From Daejeonella lutea (lineage in GTDB: Bacteria; Bacteroidota; Bacteroidia; Sphingobacteriales; Sphingobacteriaceae), in the NCBI RefSeq assembly GCF_900168015.1, contig NZ_FUYR01000002.1:578932-642931 (forward strand): a stretch of 64,000 nucleotides of DNA, given 5' to 3'. Made by a program: the position numbers and the translations under genes. Shown piece by piece: positions 8,281 through 15,615 of the stretch. Below the pieces are notes generated by a model that worked only from the letters and a program-made list of their open reading frames with translations, had not been told where the DNA came from and did no database searches. Within the stretch, counting starts at the first letter, position 1, and each line of letters opens with the position of its first letter.

Positions 8281-9498
8281 TCTTCCGATATCGGGCAGAA
8301 ACCCTGTTATAAGCCCAATAAGGGGAAGATACGCACAAATGCTGTACACGTACTCAATACTTGTACGATCAGCCAGCGCCCCAAGCAATGCAGAGCCAAC
8401 CCCGCCCATTCCAAAAGCAAAGCCAAAAAATAATCCAGAGATCATTCCAACTTTCCCAGGGATAAGTTCCTGGGCGTACACCAGGATAGCTGAAAAAGCG
8501 GAGGCAAGTATCACACCTATTGGAACTGAAAGTACCGCAGTCCAGAATAAATTTGCATGCGGAAGCAACAAGGAAAAAGGCGCTACGCCCAGGATAGAAC
8601 CCCAGATCACGTATTTACGCCCGATCTTGTCGCCCAACGGGCCGCCGATTAAAGTTCCGGCTGCAACCGAGAATAGAAAAATAAAAAGATATACCTGCGA
8701 ACTTTGGACAGAGACTCCAAACTTGTGGATCATGTAAAATGTGTAATAGCTGCTCATGCTTGCCAGGTAGAAATACTTTGAGAATATAAGGACAAGAAGT
8801 ATAAGCACGGATATAATAACTTTTTTACGGGGAAGATTTTGACTAACCTGATGCGAGCCCATTTTATGAGATCTCGCTTTAATTTTAACTTTATACCAGC
8901 CTCCAACGTTCACCAGGATGAGTATGGCAAGTAAAGCCAGTAAAGAGAACCAAATGATATTGGACTGCCCATATGGTACAATAACAAGGGCGGCCAATAA
9001 AGGGCCGATTGAGCTACCGGCATTTCCCCCAACCTGGAAAACAGATTGGGCCATTCCTCGTCGCCCACCTGATGCCATGCTAGCCATTCGGGAAGCTTCA
9101 GGATGAAATATTGATGATCCTATCCCTACAAATGCAACCGAAACAATCAGCATTAAAAAATTTGGAGCTTGAGATAGTGAAACTAATCCTAACAACGTAA
9201 AACCCATGCCAATCGCTAGAGAATACGGTTGTGGTTTTCGGTCAGTATAGAGGCCCACAAATGGTTGTAATAATGATGCGGCCATTTGAAATGTTAAGGT
9301 GATTAGTCCGATCTGTGCGAAAGTCAGCCTGAACGAATTTTTTACGACAGGATAAATAGCGGGTATTAATGATTGTATCGTATCATTTAGAAGATGCGAA
9401 AAGCTTATGGCAAATAAAATAGGAAATACAGTTTTACCGGCAATATTCTTTTCTTCGCTTACGGGCACCTCACCGGGGCTGTTTACCTGCTCATTCAT
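8263..9498 (-). CDS. MFS transporter, fosmidomycin-resistance (Fsr) family
   Basis: 411 aa from the ATG at 9498; a TTG at 9507 would add three residues. Twelve hydrophobic segments. The first helix region (FAISFSHLLNDTIQSLIPAIYP) and the GIGSSIFHPEASRMA loop are typical of the Fsr branch of the major facilitator superfamily. These are proton-driven drug or metabolite exporters in the inner membrane. E. coli Fsr confers fosmidomycin resistance, but the substrate here is not known. No linked regulator is evident except the winged-helix gene upstream at 9583-10131, which is transcribed in the same direction. Confidence 0.88.
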   Translation of the reverse strand: MNEQVNSPGEVPVSEEKNIAGKTVFPILFAISFSHLLNDTIQSLIPAIYPVVKNSFRLTFAQIGLITLTFQMAASLLQPFVGLYTDRKPQPYSLAIGMGFTLLGLVSLSQAPNFLMLIVSVAFVGIGSSIFHPEASRMASMASGGRRGMAQSVFQVGGNAGSSIGPLLAALVIVPYGQSNIIWFSLLALLAILILVNVGGWYKVKIKARSHKMGSHQVSQNLPRKKVIISVLILLVLIFSKYFYLASMSSYYTFYMIHKFGVSVQSSQVYLFIFLFSVAAGTLIGGPLGDKIGRKYVIWGSILGVAPFSLLLPHANLFWTAVLSVPIGVILASAFSAILVYAQELIPGKVGMISGLFFGFAFGMGGVGSALLGALADRTSIEYVYSICAYLPLIGLITGFLPDIGRKTKTA

Positions 9499-9582
9499 GA
9501 TCAGCAAATATCTGTGGTACGATCTACAAAAGCGAATAGGATAAACAAAAGTTCACAGATATTATAATTGCTGTCTTACGAA

Positions 9583-10131
9583 TTATGCCCGACCTTGAAA
9601 AGCTTCACGTAGATGCCAAACTGCTTTGTTCTTATCCGATTGATCACCGACTCGGATGATATCGCACAGGGCGAGAAGTCTATACAGTATTCGGTCTTTT
9701 TTTACAGCTTTTACCACCGTTGGGTACAGCGGCAAAATGGTTGAGCCCCGCTCTTTTCCTAGTTCATCAGCCCAAACTAATTTTTCTTCTGACGAAAAGC
9801 TGAGATACAAAGATGACTCCGAATGGGCCGTGAACATACCTTTCATTACTGGTCCTAATTGAGCAGGGAAAACGTATTGCAGCCCATGTTCAAGAAATTT
9901 CAAAAACGCCTCTTTATTAACCGTCCGGCTGTCGGGTAATAGCAGGCCAGCAATCGATGAACGGTTTAGAGATTCACTCACTTCAGATCCACTAATAAAA
10001 AGCTTCGATGACAAGTCTTTGATCCTGCTTCCTTCGTCATTGTCAATCGCCAACTTCAAAAGTATAATTACGTCCAGCGGACGCATACCCTTATGTTGTT
10101 TCATTCCGAAAGATACAATTTTTAATATCAT
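9583..10131 (-). CDS. Winged-helix DNA-binding protein (MarR-like), uncharacterised
   Basis: 182 aa (173 if the second ATG at 10104 is used; residues 10-16 MKQHKGM look more like a natural N-terminus). Residues about 16-75 show a helix-turn-helix: RPLDVIILLKLAI, then IKDLSSKLFISGSEVSESL, then a wing. Residues 85-182 have no family I can name but contain a HGLQYVFPA motif recurring in this group of regulators. It lies 85 bases upstream of the Fsr-type exporter on the same strand, so regulation of that exporter or of itself is possible but unproven. Confidence 0.6.
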   Translation of the reverse strand: MILKIVSFGMKQHKGMRPLDVIILLKLAIDNDEGSRIKDLSSKLFISGSEVSESLNRSSIAGLLLPDSRTVNKEAFLKFLEHGLQYVFPAQLGPVMKGMFTAHSESSLYLSFSSEEKLVWADELGKERGSTILPLYPTVVKAVKKDRILYRLLALCDIIRVGDQSDKNKAVWHLREAFQGRA

Positions 10132-10256
10132 CGGTATTCGCGATTTGCAAAATTTGTTGAAAAAAACTCGATAATAGTAAAAACAATCTCTTAGCTAGAT
10201 TGTAAAGGGTGTTTTCTCCCACGCACTAATATTGAACGTAAATATATATTGTTAGC

Positions 10257-10286
10257 GGGGGAGGCAAGGGGGTCAGGTCAAGGGGG
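10257..10286 (+). other. G-rich tract with three GGGGG runs
   Basis: Runs of five G at 10257-10261, 10268-10272 and 10282-10286 with GG pairs at 10263-10264 and 10276-10277. It spans the stop codon of the minus-strand gene beginning at 10273. The composition is unlike the AT-rich surroundings. A quadruplex is conceivable on the plus strand only if the GG pairs take part. Confidence 0.5.
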
Positions 10287-10686
10287 CTCCTACCTGAAGA
10301 TCGCATCGATGCCCGGGTAAGCCATGAGCAGGATTTATCTTTACTCCGGTCGCTGAAGGAGCTGGTGTCGGTGACGGTGTTTGAGATGCCGGTTGCATCT
10401 GTGATGGAGTCATATTTATGACCGGTGAACTTTGAGATGGAACACTACTTCCGGCTGCTGGAAGAGGAGCTCCGACAGCAAGATCACAGCGATGACCAGG
10501 AAGACCGTGTGCTGGATTAATAGTTGGTGTGGCCGAAGGAGACGCTGGCGGTTGAACAGGCTGGTCATGACCATCACCTGTCTGATGAACTTCAGATGTT
10601 GCATCCTTTTTTTTATCGTTTTGAACCACCGCAATAACTGTTGCGCCAGCAAGTATGATTCCACCAATAATTACTATTGTTCTCAT
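10273..10686 (-). CDS. Membrane-anchored protein with duplicated HGLPGHRCD motif
   Basis: 137 aa from the ATG at 10686, giving a clean N-terminal membrane helix (MRTIVIIGGIILAGATVIAVV); a start at 10722 would add 12 polar residues. The rest is a Pro/Ser/Thr/Gln-rich low-complexity linker holding two near-identical motifs, INPAHGLPGHRCDLAVGAPL (residues 56-75) and INPAHGLPGHRCDLQVGAPL (117-136, C-terminal). Each has two His and one Cys. The motif occurs in small Bacteroidota proteins of unknown function. No enzyme domain is visible. Likely periplasm-facing; metal or haem binding through the His/Cys motif is speculation. Confidence 0.65.
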   Translation of the reverse strand: MRTIVIIGGIILAGATVIAVVQNDKKKDATSEVHQTGDGHDQPVQPPASPSATPTINPAHGLPGHRCDLAVGAPLPAAGSSVPSQSSPVINMTPSQMQPASQTPSPTPAPSATGVKINPAHGLPGHRCDLQVGAPLT

Positions 10687-10865
10687 ATATTTCTGGATGA
10701 GATCTGCTAAAGTGCAGAACATACGAAAATAACGATTTTTTATATAGCAGGGTGTAACAAGGTCGTCATACCCTTAAATGAATTAGCAAATAAATGACGG
10801 CCTTTCCAAACAACCTTTAAGTAAATCATGTACATAATTTAATAGCTTAGCAAGCTAATTTAGCT

Positions 10866-11669
10866 TTGAGATATTTCGTTCACATAGCCTACAAAGGGAC
10901 CCGTTATTTTGGATGGCAAAACCAGCCAAACAAGATCAGTATTCAAGAAGTGCTGGAAAGTACATTAAGCAAGATCCTCAAATATCAGATTACTATTTAC
11001 GGTTGCGGCAGAACTGATGCCGGCGTACATGCCAGCCAGTATTTTTTCCATATGGATATAGAAAGAAAGTGGGATTTTGATCTGTTCTTCAGATGGAATC
11101 GGATCTTGCCGGTTGATATCGCGATTTTTGAAATCATTCCCGTGGTCGGACAACCGCATGCGCGGTTTGATGCTGTTCTCCGTACTTACGATTACTTCTT
11201 GCATACTTACAAAGATCCGTTCCTCAGTGACAGCAGTGCAATGTATCTCCTCGACGATTTAGATCTGGACAGAATGAAAAGAGCTGTCGAATTGTTGCCG
11301 AAATATAATGACTACAGTGCCTATTGCAAATCGCCGGGTAAGAACGAGCATAATATATGCAACGTTTCATCGGCCACCTTATTCAGCAATTCCAACGGAG
11401 ATCAGATCCGCTTTCAGATATCTTCCAATCGCTTTCTGGGGAGAATGATCCGCATCCTTACCCGGAAACTAATTGAGATTGGTATTGGAAAATTATCTGA
11501 GGATGAGTTTGAAAGTCATTTGATCTCAAAAAAAACTCCTGCCTTGATTTTACCTGCTCATCCGCAAGGGCTTTATTTGTCAAAAGTAACTTATCCCTTC
11601 CTTGATATTCCTGTCAAAGCTGAATTTATACCTGGGGCCGCTGTCCATAATTTCTGGCACAAATTGTAG
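10866..11669 (+). CDS. truA: tRNA pseudouridine synthase A
   Basis: 267 aa. Converts U38-U40 in the anticodon arm of tRNAs to pseudouridine. The start is TTG at 10866: the first residues MRYFVHIAYKGTRYFGWQ match the conserved TruA N-terminus and no ATG lies nearby. Catalytic Asp is in the motif GCGRTDAGVHA (about residues 46-56). RFDAVLRTYDYFL and the C-terminal FLGRMIRILTRKLIEIG are also family signatures. Stands alone, with 140-280 bases on either side. Confidence 0.95.
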   Translation: MRYFVHIAYKGTRYFGWQNQPNKISIQEVLESTLSKILKYQITIYGCGRTDAGVHASQYFFHMDIERKWDFDLFFRWNRILPVDIAIFEIIPVVGQPHARFDAVLRTYDYFLHTYKDPFLSDSSAMYLLDDLDLDRMKRAVELLPKYNDYSAYCKSPGKNEHNICNVSSATLFSNSNGDQIRFQISSNRFLGRMIRILTRKLIEIGIGKLSEDEFESHLISKKTPALILPAHPQGLYLSKVTYPFLDIPVKAEFIPGAAVHNFWHKL

Positions 11670-11955
11670 ATCAGGAATAGCCCCGCAAAATTGAAATTAC
11701 ATACTGTGTCGATTTGAATCTCTATTGTTCAATGTTATTCTGGCGGAAAGTCAACTCAATCTATCACGGCTTGATGATACACACCCTTTAATATTAATAC
11801 AAGGCTATGAAAATAGATGAATGGGGGTAATGATAAATATCCAATCGGATGAGGTGGAAAACGCCAAACCTCACTTGGGCATCCACAACATCAAAGTCAA
11901 CAAGTAGATTCTTATTGCGGAATTAAGTAATTTTAAATATTCAAACAAACCAATT

Positions 11956-12798
11956 ATGAAGAAGATCACATTTCTAACGGTTACCACTTTTTGTTTCTTA
12001 ACGATTAATGTGTCATTTGCTCAGCTAAAAATGCCTCAGGTTAGTAGCTCACAGACCATCATCCAGGAATTTGGACTTGGAACAGTGACTATTAAATATT
12101 CACGACCGAATGTAAAAGGCAGAAACGTCTTTACAGATCTCGCTCCGATGGGTGAAATCTGGCGGACAGGTGCCAATACGATTACAACTATTGCATTTTC
12201 AGATGAGGTAAGTCTGGAAGGCAAATTGGTGAAGGCTGGTGAGTATGCGTTATTAACCATTCCGGGAAAGGACACCTGGACTATTATACTAAATAAAGGG
12301 ACAAAACAATGGGGTGCATATGCCTATAAAGAAGCGGACGATGTTATCCGCTTTACTGCTAAATCCTCAAAATTAACTGAGAAGCTTGAGACCTTTACAA
12401 TTGCATTTAATGATGTTTCGCCAACTTCGGCAAAACTAAATTTAATGTGGGCAGATACAAAAGTTAGCATCAGCATGCTAACGGACGTTGACAGTAAGGT
12501 TATGGCAGGCATTGATGAGGCAATGAAAGGTGATAAGAAACCTTACATGCAATCTGCTATTTATTATTATGATAATGGGAAAGACCTTTCGAAGGCTTTA
12601 GGATGGATGAATGCGGTAGCACCCGAAGAGCAGAAAACCCCTTGGTTTAATTACTGGAAAGCAAAAATCCAGCTTAAGTCTGGGGACAAGGCGGGGGCTG
12701 CTATGAGTGCCCGAACAGGAATTGAGATTGCCAAAGCTATGAACATTGCTGAATACATCAGGCTAAATACTGCAGTTCTTGCCCAGGCGAGTAAATAA
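11956..12798 (+). CDS. DUF2911 domain secreted protein
   Basis: 280 aa, signal peptide 1-22 (ends SFAQ). Residues about 28-170 form the DUF2911 domain: VTIKYSRPNVKGR, DLAPMGEIWRTGANTIT and the GEYALLTIPGKDTWTIILNK stretch are diagnostic. The C-terminal 100 residues are helical with a TPR-like pattern (ALGWMNAVAPEEQKTPWFNYWKAK). Function is not established for the family; members are periplasmic proteins common in Bacteroidota. The 286 bases upstream hold no recognisable gene except a 25-codon frame at 11830-11907. Confidence 0.9.
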   Translation: MKKITFLTVTTFCFLTINVSFAQLKMPQVSSSQTIIQEFGLGTVTIKYSRPNVKGRNVFTDLAPMGEIWRTGANTITTIAFSDEVSLEGKLVKAGEYALLTIPGKDTWTIILNKGTKQWGAYAYKEADDVIRFTAKSSKLTEKLETFTIAFNDVSPTSAKLNLMWADTKVSISMLTDVDSKVMAGIDEAMKGDKKPYMQSAIYYYDNGKDLSKALGWMNAVAPEEQKTPWFNYWKAKIQLKSGDKAGAAMSARTGIEIAKAMNIAEYIRLNTAVLAQASK

Positions 12799-12856
12799 GT
12801 AATGCTGGACGTCGCGTGTTGCAGATTAATTAATCGTTACCTTCAATTTCCAACTT

Positions 12857-13534
12857 ATGAAATGGGCTTTCGCAATACAACGTAAGATCCGGCTGGCAAT
12901 TATGCTCGCTGTCCTGATGCTTTGTATGATAATTTTCAGTCTACTTGAATCATATAACGTAACGCGAATCTCGAAGTCATTCAACTCTATTTATGAAGAT
13001 CGGCTCATACCGGCTGTGGATCTGTATTCAATTGCAGATCATATCCACGGAAAAAGAAATCAGCTTTTCACCTTCCTTTTTACGGATAATATTACTGTCC
13101 CCGAAATAGAAAGATATATTCAAAATGAAAATTCGAAATTGGATAAGTTAATTAACAAGTACGAAAATACTTATTTGGTAAAAACTGAGAGCGATTATTT
13201 GAATAGATTAAAGAAAAATCTCACGGACTATCGACGGGATGAACTATTGCTAATAAACACTGCAAAAACAAATAAGGATGCGGCAAAAACTCTTTACTTG
13301 AGCACAACAGATCATCTCTATAATGATCTAAATAAAGACCTTATGCGGCTCACGCAAGTTCAAACACAGGTAGGTCGAGAATTATTAAGGGAATCTCAGA
13401 ACAGTCAGTCGAGTTCTGGTTTTATATCACAGCTACAATTTGTAATTGCTATTATCTTAGGATTGATTATTATGATTTTGGTTATTACGGACAAGCAGGT
13501 GCATATTCGTCAGGAAAAATATAACCTCAATTAA
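12857..13534 (+). CDS. Four-helix-bundle MCP-type sensor domain protein without output domain
   Basis: 225 aa. N-terminal membrane helix at about 13-30, then a helical periplasmic region (about 33-190) with the 4HB_MCP pattern (NSIYEDRLIPAVDLYSIADHIHGKRN), a second membrane helix at about 194-212 and a short basic tail. Such domains normally precede HAMP and a methyl-accepting or kinase domain; here the protein ends about 13 residues after the second helix. It could act as a ligand-binding co-sensor or be a remnant. Its stop overlaps the convergent HMA-like gene by 4 bases. Confidence 0.75.
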   Translation: MKWAFAIQRKIRLAIMLAVLMLCMIIFSLLESYNVTRISKSFNSIYEDRLIPAVDLYSIADHIHGKRNQLFTFLFTDNITVPEIERYIQNENSKLDKLINKYENTYLVKTESDYLNRLKKNLTDYRRDELLLINTAKTNKDAAKTLYLSTTDHLYNDLNKDLMRLTQVQTQVGRELLRESQNSQSSSGFISQLQFVIAIILGLIIMILVITDKQVHIRQEKYNLN

Positions 13535-13728
13535 TATTTGACGATATAGCCGGCTTCTTCGATGGCTTTAATGATATCAACTTTTAGAAGCGTGTCCTGA
13601 AAGGTGACGGCTGCTCGGCCACTTTCCGTTGTGATATTTACTACATTTAGCTTTTTTACGGAGTTGCAGACTTCCAGCTGCTTATGAAGCCTCGTCATTG
13701 TCGGGATTTCAAAATGTACTGTTCTCAT
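13531..13728 (-). CDS. Small HMA-like protein lacking the CxxC metal site
   Basis: 65 aa with the beta-alpha-beta-beta-alpha-beta pattern of heavy-metal-associated domains: TVHFEIP, helix to about 24, LNVVNITTESGRAAVTF, helix KVDIIKAIEEAGY, final strand. The MxCxxC copper loop expected near residues 10-15 is replaced by PTMTRLHK; the only cysteine is Cys21. It therefore probably does not bind Cu/Zn in the usual way. No ion-transport ATPase gene is adjacent. Confidence 0.7.
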   Translation of the reverse strand: MRTVHFEIPTMTRLHKQLEVCNSVKKLNVVNITTESGRAAVTFQDTLLKVDIIKAIEEAGYIVKY

Positions 13729-13794
13729 CAGGTTTAAATATTCTTTATAATAAGACGGCGTTTAGGTTTGAATTGCTACAGTTGGTTCGAAATA

Positions 13795-14178
13795 TTATTT
13801 TATAAATACTTCTTCGGAAGAATCACCCCAAACAAACGGAGCCACTGGAACGAGAGCTGACTTTGCTTTTATATAAGCTAATTCTACAGGAGCATCGTCC
13901 GTCGAGTCACCTACTGTGAATGGCGCTACCGGCACCGTTAAAAGTTTTACTGGTGCTTCTGAAGGATTTCCCCAAACGAAACCTGCTACAGGAACAAAGG
14001 CATTTTTCGCCTTTACAAACTTCATCAATTCCGGAGTTTCAATGTCAGAACTTTCCCACACGCTTGGTGCCATTGGAACATTTGAGTTTTTTTCTGTGGC
14101 CTTGTCATCTGTATTAGCAAAAGTTGCGGTGCCAATTACTAATAGTGAAAGTGTAAGTAGAGTATTTAAAGTTTTCAT
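13795..14178 (-). CDS. Small secreted protein with VPVAPFVWG repeats
   Basis: 127 aa. Signal peptide 1-21 (ends TATFA), then an acidic/polar stretch, then four repeat units from residue 34: VPMAPSVWESSD, VPVAGFVWGNPSE, VPVAPFTVGDSTDD and VPVAPFVWGDSSEE. The spacing alternates 28 and 20 residues, and the longer units share a KAKNAF/KAKSAL link, so a two-unit block was probably duplicated. I recognise no family. Preceded by a good Bacteroidota promoter. Convergent neighbours are absent; likely monocistronic. Confidence 0.7.
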   Translation of the reverse strand: MKTLNTLLTLSLLVIGTATFANTDDKATEKNSNVPMAPSVWESSDIETPELMKFVKAKNAFVPVAGFVWGNPSEAPVKLLTVPVAPFTVGDSTDDAPVELAYIKAKSALVPVAPFVWGDSSEEVFIK

Positions 14179-14216
14179 ATCGATTTTATTTTTGTTTGTT
14201 CTTGTTTTTGTTTGAT

Positions 14217-14247
14217 CAAAAGTATTTCAAAGAACACGACATCTAAA
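14217..14247 (-). promoter_or_regulatory. Promoter of the VPVAPFVWG-repeat gene
   Basis: On the minus strand: TTTA (14247-14244), 19-base spacer, TACTTTTG (14224-14217). The -7 box matches TAnnTTTG fully and the spacing is ideal; the -33 box matches 3 of 4 bases. About 30 bases of leader precede the ATG. Confidence 0.55.
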
Positions 14248-14331
14248 CAGGTTTTAGGCAGGAACAGGAAAGAACTCGGTGAATGGAGGGAAAATGGCGG
14301 TGAATGTAAAACGGCATAACTTGGCAAAAAA

Positions 14332-14360
14332 AATCCCCCAATTCAACGAACCGGAGGATT
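14332..14360 (-). terminator. Rho-independent terminator after the PA2169-family gene
   Basis: On the minus strand AATCCTCC (14360-14353) pairs with GGGGGATT (14339-14332, one G-T wobble) around a 13-base loop, followed by a run of T. It lies 21 bases beyond the stop codon at 14381. Confidence 0.7.
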
Positions 14361-14380
14361 AATTTTGAGGTGATATATTA

Positions 14381-14833
14381 TCAAACCTGGGCGTCGCGCA
14401 GCGCTTTAATCTTATCATGAGAAACCCTAAGAGTTGCTTTCTGGTCAGAAATTAAAGCGTGAATATGTCCTGGCAGATCATCTTCTTTCAATGCCATCTG
14501 ATATGCTTTTTGAGCGGCATCTTCGCCAAATTCACAATTTTCAAGAACTGCCTTTCTGTCGTTACCGCTAAAAGCAGCCTTCACATCCATCCATGCACGA
14601 TAAATCTTTCCGCTGTTAGTAGTTCCTTCTTCAATTTCTTCTCCTGCCGAAGAAACCTCTGTTGCCAAAGCCAGTTTAAGTTTTTGGCTTTCTTCAATCA
14701 TATTGGTAAACAAGCTTTTTAGATCTTCGTCACCTTCTTTTAATTCTTCTTTTGCTCTTTGATAACCTTCTATTCTATCGTTGTTTATCAAAATGAGGTC
14801 GTTTAATACGCCTGTGCTTTCTTTAGTTTCCAT
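14381..14833 (-). CDS. PA2169 family four-helix-bundle protein (DUF2383)
   Basis: 150 aa, almost wholly helical and acidic, no signal peptide. The N-terminal half (VLNDLILINNDRIEGYQRA) and the segment GKIYRAWMDVKAAFSGNDRKAVLENCEFGED are characteristic of the PA2169/DUF2383 family, a ferritin-like four-helix bundle. Family function is unknown; members are often stress-linked in the cytoplasm. It is followed by a terminator at 14332-14360 and stands alone. Confidence 0.88.
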   Translation of the reverse strand: METKESTGVLNDLILINNDRIEGYQRAKEELKEGDEDLKSLFTNMIEESQKLKLALATEVSSAGEEIEEGTTNSGKIYRAWMDVKAAFSGNDRKAVLENCEFGEDAAQKAYQMALKEDDLPGHIHALISDQKATLRVSHDKIKALRDAQV

Positions 14834-14996
14834 AATTGTAATGTTGTTAGTTAGAAATACAACACGGTCGTTTTGGATTGGTTTCCTGAAAATGCAATTA
14901 ACTGAGACGATACAAACATTCCGTCATAAAGGATTGCCGATTATTGGTACTTATTAGAAATAGAAGGCAAAAGAAAGACGTGAATGCCTGTCTTGT

Positions 14997-15461
14997 TTAA
15001 GAAAGAAGCTTCTGCCTCAGCAGAAATTCAAGTTGGTCATTGGAAACTGCAAGCTTACTATTCATTTCCTTGATCTCTTTGTTGGCCTGATATACTTCAA
15101 AGGCCTTCTTGATAGTTTCTTCCAGCTCTTGTTCGCTCCAGGGTTTGCTGAGATAGTGATATATTTTACCTTTGTTAACTGCATCAATAACAGCGTTCAT
15201 ATCAGCATAGCCGGTTAACAAAATGCGTACAGGATCAGGATATTTTTCGATAACTTTCTCAAGGAATTCTATACCGGTCATGTTTGGCATCCGCTGATCC
15301 GTAATGATGATTTCAACAGGTTTGCTTTCCAATATCTTCATAGCCGCATCGGCACTGACTGCGATCATGACATTATATTTCAGCCTGAAAGTAGCCTTGA
15401 ATGATATCAGGTTATTTTCTTCGTCGTCGACGTACAGGATATCAATCTTTTTATCAGACAT
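14997..15461 (-). CDS. Single-domain response regulator, VDDE-NNL type
   Basis: 154 aa. Receiver domain at about 6-122: acidic pair in YVDDEENN, phospho-acceptor Asp in ITDQRMP, Thr in LLTGYAD, Lys in LSKPW; then a helical tail of about 30 residues without an output domain. The receiver is clearly similar to that of the REC-kinase hybrid at 21021 (shared ILYVDDE-NNL, DQRMP, RILLTGY, KPW). It is divergent from the acyltransferase gene at 15616, with 154 bases between. A CAAAAATA at 15485-15492 gives TATTTTTG on the minus strand, a possible -7 box. Confidence 0.92.
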   Translation of the reverse strand: MSDKKIDILYVDDEENNLISFKATFRLKYNVMIAVSADAAMKILESKPVEIIITDQRMPNMTGIEFLEKVIEKYPDPVRILLTGYADMNAVIDAVNKGKIYHYLSKPWSEQELEETIKKAFEVYQANKEIKEMNSKLAVSNDQLEFLLRQKLLS

Positions 15462-15555
15462 TTGTTATAACATTAATATTTTAGCAAAAATACAGATAAT
15501 AAATAAAAGGGTACTAATTGTCAGTTAAATTACTCATTGAAACATTCATTATCAA

Positions 15556-15587
15556 TTTGTATCTAACTAATAACGAAAATATATTCA
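15556..15587 (+). promoter_or_regulatory. Candidate promoter of the GNAT / Rv1355c / kinase cluster
   Basis: TTTG at 15556-15559, 20-base spacer, TATATTCA at 15580-15587 (6 of 8 matches to TAnnTTTG). Transcription would begin near 15593, inside the inverted repeat that follows, and about 22 bases before the ATG. Confidence 0.5.
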
Positions 15588-15606
15588 GCACCATATTTAC
15601 TGGTGC
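15588..15606. promoter_or_regulatory. Inverted repeat at the predicted transcription start (possible operator)
   Basis: GCACCA (15588-15593), seven-base spacer, TGGTGC (15601-15606): a perfect 6-bp dyad directly after the candidate -7 box and 9 bases before the start codon at 15616. Its place suits an operator or a short 5' hairpin; no T-run follows, so it is not a terminator. Confidence 0.45.
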
Positions 15607-15615
15607 AACATTATA

